A DNA stretch of 64,000 nt from an uncultured Lachnospiraceae bacterium (GCA_934317005.1 CAKREB010000007.1:96458-160457), one strand, 5' to 3'; positions 24,977 through 35,263 are shown, counted from the first letter of the stretch. Program-made: numbers and translations. The notes: a model not told the origin generated them from the letters alone.

Positions 24977-26278
24977 CTAAAAAATCTCTTCTGCGTTGCC
25001 TGATGCCTGTCTTGTCTGACCGGAAGCCATGTCATAAATGTTTGCTTTATCTTCCTTCTCTAAGTAGATCAACTGATCTGCCTCTTCTCTTTTTGCATAA
25101 GCCTGATATTCTGCCAGCTCTTTTCTTGATGATTTTCGTAAAAGCTGAACCGCTTTTCCTTTCTTTCTTCCTTCCTCAGCAAGTGTTACGGCTTTTTTTC
25201 TTAATTCCTGTGGATACAATAAGATCACACCACCTAAGGTATCCTCTGTAAGCAGCTTTTGTCTTGTCAAGGCAAGCATTAACTGGTCGATTACAATAAC
25301 AAGACCAATAGCGGAAGCATCCTTTCCAAACTGCTTTACCAGACTGTCATAACGACCACCTGTAGCAAGAGCTTCTCCGCTTCCATATGTATATGCACGG
25401 AAGATCACACCCGTGTAATAGCTGTACTGACTTAACATACTCAGATCTATCGTAATATAATCTAAGAAGCCGTACAGATCAAGGATTGCTTCTACCTTTA
25501 GCAGACGGTCTAATGCTGCATGTACACGCTCGCTTTTACTACGTTCCTTTACAAATGTAACGCTTTCCTTAAGATTACCTAATAGCTCAGGAAGCTTTGC
25601 AAAAACTTCTTTTAAATCATTTGATACTGTCATCTTGTCTAAGAGTTCTTCGACTCCAAAAAAGTTCTTGCTAACGATCAGACGGCGAAGCTCCTGCGTT
25701 TCTTCTTCATTAAAGCCTGCTTCTTCTACTAAGCCTCTAAAAATCTCTGCATGTCCTACTTCCAGCTGAAACTCTTTTAATCCACTCTTTAGCAGGCACT
25801 CTATCATAATAGCGATCATCTCTGCATCTGCATCAGAGGTATCATCATTGAAAAGCTCTGCACCGACCTGTGTCACTTCCTGCAGCTTTCCTTTATACGG
25901 ACTTGTGTTTACAAATGTATGACCGGTATAGCACAGACGGATCTGCATATCCTCATCACGATGATATTTTGCTACACAACGTGCAATAGACGGTGTAATA
26001 TCCGGTCTTAACACAAGTGTATTGTTTCCGCGGTCAAAGAACTTAAACATTTCCTTTGACTGTACGGTTCCACGTTCTTTGCTAAAAATATCAAAGTATT
26101 CAAATGTAGGTGTTTCAATGTCATGAAATCCATATGATCTCATCACATCATGAACTTCTTTTTCTACTGTTCTTTTTCTGGCACACTCTGCTCCATAGAT
26201 ATCCCGAACTCCGCCAGGTGTATGCAGAAGCTCCTGCCCCTTTCCATTTTCCTGAGAATATATCATTTCCTGTTTCAT
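24977..26278 (-). CDS. hisZ: ATP phosphoribosyltransferase regulatory subunit
   Basis: 433 residues, a class II aminoacyl-tRNA synthetase-like fold: GVRDIYGAECARKRTVE at the N-terminus, motif 2 region FFDRGNNTLVLRPDITPSIAR, and motif 3-like GSGEALATGGRYDSLVKQFG. A C-terminal extension (about residues 330-433) resembles an anticodon-binding domain. It lacks the anticodon-reading context of a true HisRS and is paired with short HisG, so HisZ is the better call. GAGGACAGG precedes the ATG. First gene of the his cluster, 50 nt after ilvA; no T-box leader is visible. Confidence 0.93.
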   Translation of the reverse strand: MKQEMIYSQENGKGQELLHTPGGVRDIYGAECARKRTVEKEVHDVMRSYGFHDIETPTFEYFDIFSKERGTVQSKEMFKFFDRGNNTLVLRPDITPSIARCVAKYHRDEDMQIRLCYTGHTFVNTSPYKGKLQEVTQVGAELFNDDTSDADAEMIAIMIECLLKSGLKEFQLEVGHAEIFRGLVEEAGFNEEETQELRRLIVSKNFFGVEELLDKMTVSNDLKEVFAKLPELLGNLKESVTFVKERSKSERVHAALDRLLKVEAILDLYGFLDYITIDLSMLSQYSYYTGVIFRAYTYGSGEALATGGRYDSLVKQFGKDASAIGLVIVIDQLMLALTRQKLLTEDTLGGVILLYPQELRKKAVTLAEEGRKKGKAVQLLRKSSRKELAEYQAYAKREEADQLIYLEKEDKANIYDMASGQTRQASGNAEEIF

Positions 26279-26328
26279 CCTGTCCTCATTCCTGCGCTTT
26301 ATGCGCTTATGTGTATTCTTGTTGCTCT

Positions 26329-27549
26329 TTATTCATAAAGTCCTGTCGGACTTTCTTCCTTTGGCTCATACCCCTTTTTACGAAGTGCTTCAACGATTTC
26401 TTTCTTATGCTCCTGACCAAATGCTTCCATAGTGATACGAAGCTCTACCGCAGCATTTCGATTGATGCTGACAAACTGGTTGTGCTCCAGACGGATCACA
26501 TTACCCTGCATCTGTGCAATCACATCAGCCACTTTTCCAAGCTCACCCGGTCTGTCTGGAAGAAGCACAGACACCGTAAATACTCTGCCACGCTGGATCA
26601 GACCATGCTGTACAACAGAAGACAATGTGATAATGTCCATATTACCGCCACTTAAGATCGATACGATCTTTTTGTCTTTGCAGTCCAGATGCTTTAAGGC
26701 TGCCACCGTAAGCAGACCTGAGTTTTCCACCAGCATCTTATGATTTTCTAAAATATCAAGGAAGTTTACGATCAGTTCATGATCATCTACTGCGATAATA
26801 TCATCAATATTTTTCTGAATATACGGGAACACAATATCTCCCGGTGTCTTAACTGCCGTACCATCTGCGATCGTGTCTACATCCGGCAGCGTTACTACCT
26901 TTCCGGCTTCCAAAGAAGCCTTCATGCAGCTTGCGCCTGCAGGTTCCACACCGATAACCTTAATGTTTGGATTCAGGAATTTGGCCAGAGTAGATACACC
27001 TGCTGCCAATCCGCCTCCTCCGATCGGTACAAGAATGATGTCTACAGTTGGAAGCTCCTTAAATATCTCCATCGCAATCGTTCCCTGACCGGTTGCAACC
27101 GTTTCATCATTAAACGGATGCACAAAGGTAAGTCCCTGCTCTTTCGCTAACTTCAATGCGTACTGGCAGGCTTCATCATAAACATTTCCGTATAAGATAA
27201 CTCTTGCACCATAGCTTTTGGTACGGTTAACCTTGATCAGAGGAGTTGTTGTCGGCATAACGATCGTTGCAGGTACACCATAGATTTTTGCAGCATACGC
27301 CACACCCTGCGCATGATTTCCCGCAGACGCAGTGATCAGGCCTTTTTCTCTCTCCTCCTGACTCAATGTACTAATCTTATAATAAGCTCCACGAACCTTA
27401 TATGCACCGGTATACTGCATATTTTCCGGTTTAAAATACACTTTATTTCCTGTCTGCTCTGAAAAGTACTCGCTGTAGATCAAATTTGTCGGAAGCACTA
27501 CTTCTTTCACTTTTTCAGACGCTTCCTCAAACTTATCCAATGTCATCAT
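26329..27549 (-). CDS. ilvA: Threonine ammonia-lyase (dehydratase)
   Basis: 406 residues. PLP enzyme converting threonine to 2-oxobutyrate. PLP lysine in the N-terminal MQYTGAYKVRGAYYKI, the glycine-rich phosphate loop VPIGGGGLAAGVSTLAKFL, and SAGNHAQGVAYAAKIYGV. The C-terminal about 75 residues form a single ACT domain (FTVSVLLPDRPGELGKVADV), as in the biodegradative or short forms. GGAGG precedes the ATG. It lies between ftsY (33 nt) and hisZ (50 nt), so it may be read through from either side. Confidence 0.95.
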   Translation of the reverse strand: MMTLDKFEEASEKVKEVVLPTNLIYSEYFSEQTGNKVYFKPENMQYTGAYKVRGAYYKISTLSQEEREKGLITASAGNHAQGVAYAAKIYGVPATIVMPTTTPLIKVNRTKSYGARVILYGNVYDEACQYALKLAKEQGLTFVHPFNDETVATGQGTIAMEIFKELPTVDIILVPIGGGGLAAGVSTLAKFLNPNIKVIGVEPAGASCMKASLEAGKVVTLPDVDTIADGTAVKTPGDIVFPYIQKNIDDIIAVDDHELIVNFLDILENHKMLVENSGLLTVAALKHLDCKDKKIVSILSGGNMDIITLSSVVQHGLIQRGRVFTVSVLLPDRPGELGKVADVIAQMQGNVIRLEHNQFVSINRNAAVELRITMEAFGQEHKKEIVEALRKKGYEPKEESPTGLYE

Positions 27550-27582
27550 AACAATTCCTCCAATCTATTTTCAAAAACTTTT

Positions 27583-28527
27583 CTAATCCTGTTCTGCATG
27601 CTCCTGCTTTTCAAATAGAGCATCTACAAAGGTATCTGCATCAAACTTCTGCAGATCATCTATCTTTTCACCGATACCAATATATTTTACCGGTATGTTC
27701 ATCTCAGACTGAATAGCGATTGCAATACCACCCTTTGCAGTTCCATCTAACTTTGTCAGAATGATACCTGTGATATCTGCCACTTCTCCAAACTGCTTTG
27801 CCTGTGCCAGAGCATTCTGTCCTGTAGTTCCGTCCAATACAACCAGCGTTTCCCGATATACGTCCGGATATTCACGATCTATGATCCGGTTAATCTTTTT
27901 TAACTCTTCCATCAGATTCTTCTTATTGTGAAGTCTTCCCGCTGTATCACAGATCAACACATCTGCTTTTCGTGCCTTTGCAGCATTAACTGCGTCAAAC
28001 ACTACAGCAGCCGGATCGCCACCCTCCTGTCCTGCGATCAGTTCTACATTTGCTCTGTTTGCCCACTCTGTAAGCTGCTCAATTGCTGCGGCACGGAAGG
28101 TATCTGCCGCTGCAACGATTACTTTTTTCCCCTGATTCTTAAGCTGACCGGCAAGCTTTCCTACAGAAGTTGTCTTTCCTACTCCATTCACGCCGATCAA
28201 CAATACAACCGACTGTGTATGTTCAAACTCGTATGCTGTTTCATTGACACGCATCTGTTCCTTGATCGAATCGATCAGAAGCTGTCTGCACACAGAGATT
28301 TCTTTAATCTTTTGCTCTTTTACCTTTTCACGAAGATTTTCAATAATCTTTTCTGTAGTCACAACACCTATATCTGCCATGATCAGAATTTCTTCCAATT
28401 CTTCATAAAAATCTTCATCTATCTCTGAAAAACCGCTAAACAAAGAATCAATTCCAGACTTTAAGTTATCTCTTGTCTTTGTAAGCCCATTCATTAATCT
28501 TCCAAAAAATCCTTTTTTCTCGCCCAT
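27583..28527 (-). CDS. ftsY: Signal recognition particle receptor FtsY
   Basis: 314 residues from ATG at 28527 (MGEKKGFFGRLMNG), with GAGGA 6 nt upstream. SRP GTPase with NG domain only, lacking the long acidic A domain, as in many Firmicutes. GTP-binding motifs are LIGVNGVGKTTSVGKLA, DTAGRLHNKKNLMEEL and ILTKLDGTAKGG. It docks SRP-ribosome complexes at the membrane. It follows smc in the classical rnc-smc-ftsY order. Confidence 0.97.
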   Translation of the reverse strand: MGEKKGFFGRLMNGLTKTRDNLKSGIDSLFSGFSEIDEDFYEELEEILIMADIGVVTTEKIIENLREKVKEQKIKEISVCRQLLIDSIKEQMRVNETAYEFEHTQSVVLLIGVNGVGKTTSVGKLAGQLKNQGKKVIVAAADTFRAAAIEQLTEWANRANVELIAGQEGGDPAAVVFDAVNAAKARKADVLICDTAGRLHNKKNLMEELKKINRIIDREYPDVYRETLVVLDGTTGQNALAQAKQFGEVADITGIILTKLDGTAKGGIAIAIQSEMNIPVKYIGIGEKIDDLQKFDADTFVDALFEKQEHAEQD

Positions 28528-28633
28528 ATTATTCCTCATTTCTGCCCTATATAAAGGCATCTCATTTTTGTTTCACGCTCCATCAAAGCTTCCTGCTATC
28601 ATACTGCAACACTTTATTTTAGCGTTTTTCTTA

Positions 28634-31600
28634 CTAATTTGCAATCTCTTTTTCATCCAGCAGACTGACAGAAACCAGCGTAGATACACCTTTTTCCTGC
28701 ATCGTGATACCATATAGAATATCCGCTGCATTCATCGTTCCACGTCTGTGCGTGATGACAATAAACTGCGTGTCCTTCGTTAATTTATGCAGATAGTCTG
28801 CATAACGACTGACATTTGAGTCATCTAACGCCGCCTCAATCTCATCCAGCAGACAAAACGGAGATGGTTTTAAACTCTGAATAGCAAACAATAATGCGAT
28901 TGCTGTCAAAGCCTTCTCACCACCGGATAACTGCATCATGTTCTGCAGCTTCTTTCCGGGCGGCTGTGCAACAATCCGGATTCCGGCAAGCAGAATATCT
29001 TCATCATCCGTCAATTCCAGTGTACCACGTCCACCGCCAAACAGCTCTTTAAAGACATGGTCAAACCGCTCTCTGATCTCGGCAAACTGCGACTCAAACT
29101 GCTTACGCATCTCTGTATCCAGTTCTTCGATAATGCCGATCAGGACATTGGCTGCTTCAACCAGATCCTCATGCTGTGTATGTAACAGCTCATAGCGCTC
29201 CTGCACTTCCTGATACTGTTCTACTGCATTCACATTGACATCGCCAAGTGATTTCATCTTACTTTTTAACTTTGCGATCTCATTGCGGATCTGTGAAAAT
29301 TCCATAGAAACTTCTACTCTTTGCTCTTCCGCCGTGTGATAGGTCAGTTCATACTGTTCCCACATATAATTGGCATATGAATCAATTTTTTCCGAAATCT
29401 TTTCCTTCTGGTTGTTCAAACGGAAACATTCCTTATCCAGATCTGTTTTTCTGGCAGACAGTTCCTCTCTCTTATCAAAAAAGCCTTTGTGATTCTGATT
29501 TAACTGATCACGATGCTTTGTCTGGTTTTCAATCTGTTCTTCCAAAGCCTGTATCTGCTCTTTCATCAGACGGATACTTTCCGCTGTCTGCTTAATCTCA
29601 TCTTCCTTTTGTGCTACCTGCGCATCAGCATCCTCACCATTCTTACGAACTTCCTCTAATTCCTTTTCTAATGCTGTAACACTATCTGCCACTCTTTGAA
29701 TATTATCTTCTGCAAACTGTTTTCCCTGCGTCTGTTCTGCTACATTCAAAGAGATTTCCCTATGATTTCCATCAAGCTTTTCTTTTTGCTGTTTGGCTGA
29801 CTCTAGCGCTTCATTCCATTGTGCTAACTTCTCTTCCCGTTCTTTATTAAGCTGTTCGTTAGAACGAGCCTGTTTTTCAACCTTTTCCTGTTCCTGATGT
29901 AACTCTTCCCTGACCTTTTCTAACTCGCTTTGATCTAACTGGATCAGATTATACTGCTCCTTATTTTTATTTAAATCCTTCTCTGCACGTTCATAGTTAA
30001 GTTTCGCCGTATTTTGCTTTAAACGGAGATTTTCATGCACCTGACGCTCAGAGTTAAGCTTCCGGTCAATATCCTTTTGCTGATTTTCTGCCTCTTCCAA
30101 TTGCTTCTGAACATCCGTAAACTTTTCTTTCAGCTCCTGTGTGACTTTTTCCAGATTTTCCATCTCACGACGGCGTCCCAAAAGATTCTGATTGTTTCTA
30201 AAAGCACCACCGGACATCGAACCACCCGGATTTAACAGTTCTCCCTCTGTTGTTACAATGCGCACGGTATGATGATATTTTCTTGCCAGCGCAATCGCAT
30301 GGTCAATGTTGTCCACCACGATAAATCTTCCCAACAAATATTCTACAAGATTATTAAAGCGCTCCTCTGCTTCTACTAACCCTGATGCCATTCCAATCAC
30401 GCCCGGTTCTGTCATAATACTGCCCGAAAGATTGACCGGACGTGCTTTCATGTTCGTTAAAGGCAGAAAAGTAGCCCGTCCATAGCGGTTTCTTTTCAAA
30501 TGCCCGATCATAGCCTTCGCTGTCTGTTCATCATTTGTAACAATATTCTGGATGCTTCCGCCCAAGGCTGTTTCCACGGCAAGCTCATATTCCTTCTTTA
30601 CGCGAATGATATCTGCTACAACTCCTACAATTCCGGGATATTTTTCTTTCTGTTCCATGACACGCTTAATGCTTTGTCCATATCCCTCATATCTTTCCGT
30701 CAGATTGCGAAGAGATTGCAGCCTTGAGTTTTCCATGTGATACTGCTGCTGCGTGTTTCTTAACTCTTTGCGCAGTATCTCACTTTCCTCATCAAGCTGT
30801 CTGTGCGCTTTCTGAAACTCTGCAACAGCATCATTTACTGCCTGTATCTTATCTGTAATGTCATCATAAATCTTCTTTTCACGATCAAAAACTTCCTGAT
30901 AAGAAAATGCCTCTGTCTTATTTTCCAGAATACGCTTCGTAATCTCAGCCTTTTTGATTCTGTTTTGCTCTAACAGAGTCTGTATCCTTTGCTGCTCAGA
31001 CTTAACCTCTGTATCACCCTGCATCGTGGTCATGATATCCTGGTTACACTGACTGATATGCTGCTCTAAATCGCTGATCGTTTTTGCCGTTTCTTCCAAT
31101 TCAGACTGCAGCTTCCCCTGTCTTTCCTGCAAAGCCTTCAGCTGCTCTTCTTTTTCATCCAGCTGCTTCTGATATACTGCTTTTTCTTCTTCTGCTCTTT
31201 CGATTCTTTCATTTAAAGCTTCTATCTGCCCCTGATTGTGGGATTTATTTTGTCTGACGGTATTGATCTGTTCCTTTAAAAGAGTGATATTACTCTCTGA
31301 CTGACTCAAGGAAAGTCTATCCTTTGAAAGCTGATCTTTCTCTTCTTCTAATGTACGATTAGTATCCTCTAACTCTTTGTCTAAGGCATCATATTCCTCT
31401 TTTGTCTTTTCATACTCCCGGTTTGCCTCTTCTAAATCCTTTAACGCAATCTCCTGCTTCTGTTCCAGCTCCCTAAGCTCGTCCTGCGTTTTATCATATT
31501 CTGCCAAAAAAAGATTAATATCAAGATTGCGGAGTTCATCACGATAAGAAAGATATTCTCTCGCCTTGTCAGACTGTTCTTTTAACGGTCCGACCTGCTT

Positions 31601-32197
31601 TTCTAATTCTGAGAGAATATCTTCAATACGCACCATATTCTGACGCTCTTCTTCCAGATTTTTCTCAGCAGCAGCCTTTCTCTTCTTATACTTGACAATA
31701 CCTGCTGCTTCATCAAAAAGTTCCCGTCGTTCTTCCGGCTTTCCACTTAAAATCTTGTCAATCTGTCCCTGTCCGATGATGGAGTATCCCTCTTTACCGA
31801 TACCGGTATCAAACAACAGCTCCTGCACATCCCTTAAACGGCAGGAAGCCCCATTTAATAAATATTCACTTTCTCCGGAACGATATACACGACGTGCAAT
31901 CTTAACTTCCTCATATGGTACATTTAGCTTATGATCCTCATTGCTGATCGTGATTGCTACATAGGCATATCCAAGTGGCTTTCTCATCTGTGTTCCGGCA
32001 AAAATAACATCCTCCATCTTCGCACCACGCAGCTGCTTTGCACTCTGTTCACCGAGTACCCAGCGCACGGCATCTGCAACGTTACTTTTTCCACTTCCAT
32101 TTGGTCCCACGATTGCTGTGATTCCATTGTGAAACTCAAACAGCATCTTATTTGCAAATGATTTAAAACCATGTACTTCCAGACTCTTTAAATACAT
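28634..32197 (-). CDS. smc: Chromosome segregation ATPase SMC
   Basis: 1187 residues, full length. N-terminal ATPase with Walker A IVGPNGSGKSNVADAVRWVL, two long coiled coils (about 170-500 and 680-1030), a hinge around 515-640 (AVETALGGSIQNIV), and a C-terminal ABC signature LSGGEKALTAIALLFAI with Walker B FCLLDEIEAALDDSN. It compacts and aligns chromosomes with ScpA/ScpB. Located between rnc and ftsY. Confidence 0.97.
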   Translation of the reverse strand: MYLKSLEVHGFKSFANKMLFEFHNGITAIVGPNGSGKSNVADAVRWVLGEQSAKQLRGAKMEDVIFAGTQMRKPLGYAYVAITISNEDHKLNVPYEEVKIARRVYRSGESEYLLNGASCRLRDVQELLFDTGIGKEGYSIIGQGQIDKILSGKPEERRELFDEAAGIVKYKKRKAAAEKNLEEERQNMVRIEDILSELEKQVGPLKEQSDKAREYLSYRDELRNLDINLFLAEYDKTQDELRELEQKQEIALKDLEEANREYEKTKEEYDALDKELEDTNRTLEEEKDQLSKDRLSLSQSESNITLLKEQINTVRQNKSHNQGQIEALNERIERAEEEKAVYQKQLDEKEEQLKALQERQGKLQSELEETAKTISDLEQHISQCNQDIMTTMQGDTEVKSEQQRIQTLLEQNRIKKAEITKRILENKTEAFSYQEVFDREKKIYDDITDKIQAVNDAVAEFQKAHRQLDEESEILRKELRNTQQQYHMENSRLQSLRNLTERYEGYGQSIKRVMEQKEKYPGIVGVVADIIRVKKEYELAVETALGGSIQNIVTNDEQTAKAMIGHLKRNRYGRATFLPLTNMKARPVNLSGSIMTEPGVIGMASGLVEAEERFNNLVEYLLGRFIVVDNIDHAIALARKYHHTVRIVTTEGELLNPGGSMSGGAFRNNQNLLGRRREMENLEKVTQELKEKFTDVQKQLEEAENQQKDIDRKLNSERQVHENLRLKQNTAKLNYERAEKDLNKNKEQYNLIQLDQSELEKVREELHQEQEKVEKQARSNEQLNKEREEKLAQWNEALESAKQQKEKLDGNHREISLNVAEQTQGKQFAEDNIQRVADSVTALEKELEEVRKNGEDADAQVAQKEDEIKQTAESIRLMKEQIQALEEQIENQTKHRDQLNQNHKGFFDKREELSARKTDLDKECFRLNNQKEKISEKIDSYANYMWEQYELTYHTAEEQRVEVSMEFSQIRNEIAKLKSKMKSLGDVNVNAVEQYQEVQERYELLHTQHEDLVEAANVLIGIIEELDTEMRKQFESQFAEIRERFDHVFKELFGGGRGTLELTDDEDILLAGIRIVAQPPGKKLQNMMQLSGGEKALTAIALLFAIQSLKPSPFCLLDEIEAALDDSNVSRYADYLHKLTKDTQFIVITHRRGTMNAADILYGITMQEKGVSTLVSVSLLDEKEIAN

Positions 32198-32220
32198 TCC
32201 GCTACTCCATTTTCTATGAA

Positions 32221-32907
32221 TTAATGAGGCTCTAACTGCAATATTGCCTGATAGGCGGCTGCCTGTTCTGCCTTCTTTTTTGTTCTTCCTACTGCACTTG
32301 CAATCTGTTTTCCGTCAATGCATACGCCTACTTCAAAAGACTTGTTGTGATCCGGTCCCTCTTCCTTTAACAGGACATACTCCATCTGCGTATGATCCCT
32401 CTGTACAATTTCCTGCAGATATGTCTTGCTATCATAAAAAAGCTTCTTTTTTTCAATATCATGTAACACAAAACGCTCTACATATTCCTGTGCACTTGCA
32501 AAACCGCCATCCAGATACACAGCGCCGATTGTCGCTTCCATCGCATCTGACAGAATAGAATCTCTCTCTCTTCCTCCTGTCATGTCTTCCCCTTTTCCAA
32601 GCTGGATATACTCACCCAGATGGATTTCTCTGGCGCAGAGTGCAAGCGTCGGCTCACATACATAGCTGGCACGGATTCTTGTCAGATCGCCCTCCGGCTT
32701 TTTAGGATTTTCCAAAAATATCTTTTCGCTGGAAATCAGTTCCAAGACGGCATCTCCCAAAAATTCCAACCGTTCATTACACTCGTATTTATGCAGTTTC
32801 TTTTCATTGGAATAAGAGCTATGTGTAAGCGCAGTTTCCAAAAGGTTTGGATCTGAAAACTGATAACCAATTCTCGATTCAAATTCTAATAATTTTTCCT
32901 GTTTCAT
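32221..32907 (-). CDS. rnc: Ribonuclease III
   Basis: 228 residues from ATG at 32907, with AAAAGG upstream. The catalytic signature NERLEFLGDAVLEL is present, and DAMEATIGAVYLDGG gives the second acidic cluster. A C-terminal double-stranded RNA-binding domain runs from about residue 153 (DSKTYLQEIVQ to KKAEQAAAYQAILQL). It cleaves rRNA precursors and structured mRNAs. Placed between acpP and smc. Confidence 0.96.
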   Translation of the reverse strand: MKQEKLLEFESRIGYQFSDPNLLETALTHSSYSNEKKLHKYECNERLEFLGDAVLELISSEKIFLENPKKPEGDLTRIRASYVCEPTLALCAREIHLGEYIQLGKGEDMTGGRERDSILSDAMEATIGAVYLDGGFASAQEYVERFVLHDIEKKKLFYDSKTYLQEIVQRDHTQMEYVLLKEEGPDHNKSFEVGVCIDGKQIASAVGRTKKKAEQAAAYQAILQLEPH

Positions 32908-32940
32908 AATCAACCTTTTCTTTCTATGCCATTGTGCTAT

Positions 32941-33174
32941 CTACTCTGCCTGTGCATCTCCGATTGCCTGCAGCACCTGCTCTACGGTATCAATTGATTC
33001 GATCATGCTCTCATCGATCACAACATCAAACACCTCTTCAATTCCCATAATGATCTGATAGATTTCCAAAGAATCTGCCCCAAGATCATCGACAAAAGAC
33101 ATATCCGGTCTGACATCATCCGGTTCAATAGATAACACCTCTGAAATAATCATTTGAAGTTTTTCAAATTCCAT
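32941..33174 (-). CDS. acpP: Acyl carrier protein
   Basis: 77 residues, acidic four-helix protein. The phosphopantetheine serine lies in DDLGADSLEIYQIIMGIEE (Ser about 36). The usual DSLD/V is DSLE here, a small variation. It carries fatty-acid intermediates. It is 13 nt after plsX and upstream of rnc, the common Firmicutes order. Confidence 0.95.
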   Translation of the reverse strand: MEFEKLQMIISEVLSIEPDDVRPDMSFVDDLGADSLEIYQIIMGIEEVFDVVIDESMIESIDTVEQVLQAIGDAQAE

Positions 33175-33187
33175 AATGATTCCACCT

Positions 33188-34195
33188 TTATTCTGTTGTT
33201 ATATTTTCTTTGATTTTTTCATTAATCTCTTCTTCGCTAAACTGAATGCACTGAATGATTGCCTGCTTGATATCTTCGCTCTTAGAGCTTCCATGCGCTT
33301 TTACAACCAATCCATTTAAACCAAGAAGTGGTGCACCGCCCTGATCTGCTCCCATAAAGTCCTTCATCGTCTTTTTGAGCGCAGGCTTGATCATCAGAGC
33401 ACCAATCTTACTGCGAAGCGTTGCCATCAATCCTTTCTTCACTTCATGAAGTAAGGTAGACGCCAGACCCTCATACAGCTTTAAGATAACATTTCCAACA
33501 AATGCCTCACATACAATGACATCCGCATCACCATTTGGAATATCACGCGCTTCTATACTGCCCACAAAGTTGATATCTGTGCATTCTTTTAATAAAGGAT
33601 ATGTTTCCTTTACCAACATATTCCCTTTTTCTTCTTCCGCTCCAATATTTACAATGGCTACTTTTGGATTCTTCACTCCAACAACATGTTCCATGTAGAT
33701 AGAACCCATTTTTGCGAACTGTACTAAATGGGATGGTCTGGCATCAACATTCGCTCCACAGTCAATCAAAAGAGAAGAGCCCTTTGCCGTTGGAATCAAA
33801 GGTGCCAGTGGTGCACGCTCAATTCCCTTGATCCTGCCTACTACAAACTGACCTCCCACAAGAATCGCTCCGGTACTTCCCGCCGAAACAAAAGCATCTG
33901 CCTCATTATGTTTCACAAGATTCATACCAACCACGATGGAAGAATCCTTCTTTTTGCGAATAGCCATAACCGGTGGCTCGTCAAATCCAATCACATCATT
34001 TGCATGAACAATCTGTATTCTCGACTTGTCATAAGTATATTTGTCAAGTTCTCTCTGAATATCCTCTGTTCGACCTGTCAAAATAATTGATATCTTATCT
34101 GAAACCTGCAGTGCATCTACGGCTCCCTGCACTGTTACCTCAGGTGCATTATCTCCGCCCATCGCATCTACTACAATTCTAATCTGCTCGCTCAT
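33188..34195 (-). CDS. plsX: Phosphate acyltransferase PlsX
   Basis: 335 residues from ATG at 34195 (MSEQIRIVVDAMGGDNAPEV), with GGAGG 7 nt upstream; the longer frame to 34279 lacks support. It converts acyl-ACP to acyl-phosphate for phospholipid synthesis. Conserved parts: VDAMGGDNAPE, ADAFVSAGSTGAILVGG, PTAKGSSLLIDCGANVDARP. First gene of the plsX-acpP-rnc-smc-ftsY cluster. rpmF, often directly upstream in Firmicutes, is instead at 51 kb here. Confidence 0.96.
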   Translation of the reverse strand: MSEQIRIVVDAMGGDNAPEVTVQGAVDALQVSDKISIILTGRTEDIQRELDKYTYDKSRIQIVHANDVIGFDEPPVMAIRKKKDSSIVVGMNLVKHNEADAFVSAGSTGAILVGGQFVVGRIKGIERAPLAPLIPTAKGSSLLIDCGANVDARPSHLVQFAKMGSIYMEHVVGVKNPKVAIVNIGAEEEKGNMLVKETYPLLKECTDINFVGSIEARDIPNGDADVIVCEAFVGNVILKLYEGLASTLLHEVKKGLMATLRSKIGALMIKPALKKTMKDFMGADQGGAPLLGLNGLVVKAHGSSKSEDIKQAIIQCIQFSEEEINEKIKENITTE

Positions 34196-34316
34196 TTTGA
34201 AGCCTCCATATCTCTTAGTAACTGTCGCCATCCAAGTTTTCGACATATCATCTGATATATGCCCTAGTTGGAATAGCAACCTGTAAATATATTTACATAC
34301 AAATTACATTGTACTA

Positions 34317-34368
34317 AAAAAAATAATGGAGTGCAACCCATGATTCCTTCATTTGGTTTCACTCCATT
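34317..34368 (-). terminator. Terminator after cheR
   Basis: AATGGAGTGCAACC (34325-34338) pairs with GGTTTCACTCCATT (34355-34368) with one mismatch; an eight-T run follows on the minus strand (34323-34316 region). Confidence 0.85.
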
Positions 34369-34372
34369 TTCT

Positions 34373-35149
34373 CTAATCTTTTTTATAAAAGAATGATTGA
34401 TATGTTGAAAAATTGTAATTTGCCGGTGCAATGATCTGCTCTGTGCTTCCTACAAAAAGAATTCCTTCTTTTTTCAATGCATCGTTAAACTTCTGATACA
34501 TGACCTGCTTTGCCTCTTCAGTAAAGTAAATCATAACATTTCTGCAAACGATCATATCACAATGATCCGGATATGGATCTTTTAACAGATTGTGCTGACT
34601 AAACTTTACACATTTTTTGACTTCATCCGAAATCTGATATCTGCGTTCATCCAGCTTATGGAAATACCGTTTCTTAAACTCTTCCGGAAGTCCTTTCAGA
34701 CTTTTTTCATCATATATGCCAAGCTGCGCCTTTTCCAGTACCTGCTTGTCGATATCCGTCGCAGTAATCTGAATCTGATTCAATGGTACAAACTTACCCA
34801 GAACCATAACTAAGGTGTACGGTTCGTCACCCGTTGAGCAGGCTGCACTCCATATTTTCAACCGCTTGCCAAACTTATCAAACAGATATGGAAGAACCTG
34901 ATTTTCCAACAAACGCCACTGTTCCGGATTGCGGTAAAACTCAGATACATTGATCGTGAGGTAAGCTACAAACTCTTCTAACAGCTCTTTATTTGTCTTT
35001 AAAGCTTCCACATACTCATCATAGCTTTTGATTTTTACTTTGTTGATCAATGAATCAATCCTTCGACGCATCTGACGTTCTTTATAACAGCTTAAATCAA
35101 TCTTAGTCAATTGAAATACTTTTCTTTTAAACTCTTCGTAATCACCCAT
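34373..35149 (-). CDS. cheR: Chemotaxis protein methyltransferase CheR
   Basis: 258 residues. N-terminal helical domain (KVFQLTKIDLSCYKERQMRR) and C-terminal SAM domain with IWSAACSTGDEPYTLVMVLG and DMIVCRNVMIYFTEEAKQ. It methylates glutamates of chemoreceptors. No other che genes are adjacent, so it is a stand-alone copy between two terminators. It supports a motile host. Confidence 0.95.
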   Translation of the reverse strand: MGDYEEFKRKVFQLTKIDLSCYKERQMRRRIDSLINKVKIKSYDEYVEALKTNKELLEEFVAYLTINVSEFYRNPEQWRLLENQVLPYLFDKFGKRLKIWSAACSTGDEPYTLVMVLGKFVPLNQIQITATDIDKQVLEKAQLGIYDEKSLKGLPEEFKKRYFHKLDERRYQISDEVKKCVKFSQHNLLKDPYPDHCDMIVCRNVMIYFTEEAKQVMYQKFNDALKKEGILFVGSTEQIIAPANYNFSTYQSFFYKKD

Positions 35150-35186
35150 GCCTATTATCTCCTTTTCCTAAAATTCCTATCAAAAG

Positions 35187-35240
35187 AGCAAGAACCGCAA
35201 AGCAGCTCTTGCTGATACACCACTACTGTGCGAGCAATTT
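35187..35240. repeat. Hairpin plus shared 17-nt motif, copy 2
   Basis: An imperfect hairpin (AGCAAGA 35187-35193 with TCTTGCT 35207-35213, extra pairs inside) is followed by TACTGTGCGAGCAATTT (35224-35240), differing at one base from the copy at 13769-13785. On the minus strand the motif precedes the hairpin, and a short T-tract follows it. Confidence 0.5.
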
Positions 35241-35263
35241 CTTATTCCCAAAATTCCAAAAAA

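Noticed and set aside
24604..25251. Plus-strand frame of 215 codons across hisG and hisZ
   Set aside because: Antisense to two certain genes and rich in Ser/Leu/Pro as expected for a shadow frame.
26279..26328. T-box or attenuator in front of hisZ (also considered at 27550-27582 in front of ilvA)
   Set aside because: The gaps are only 50 and 33 bp, too short for a T-box leader, and no such fold is seen.
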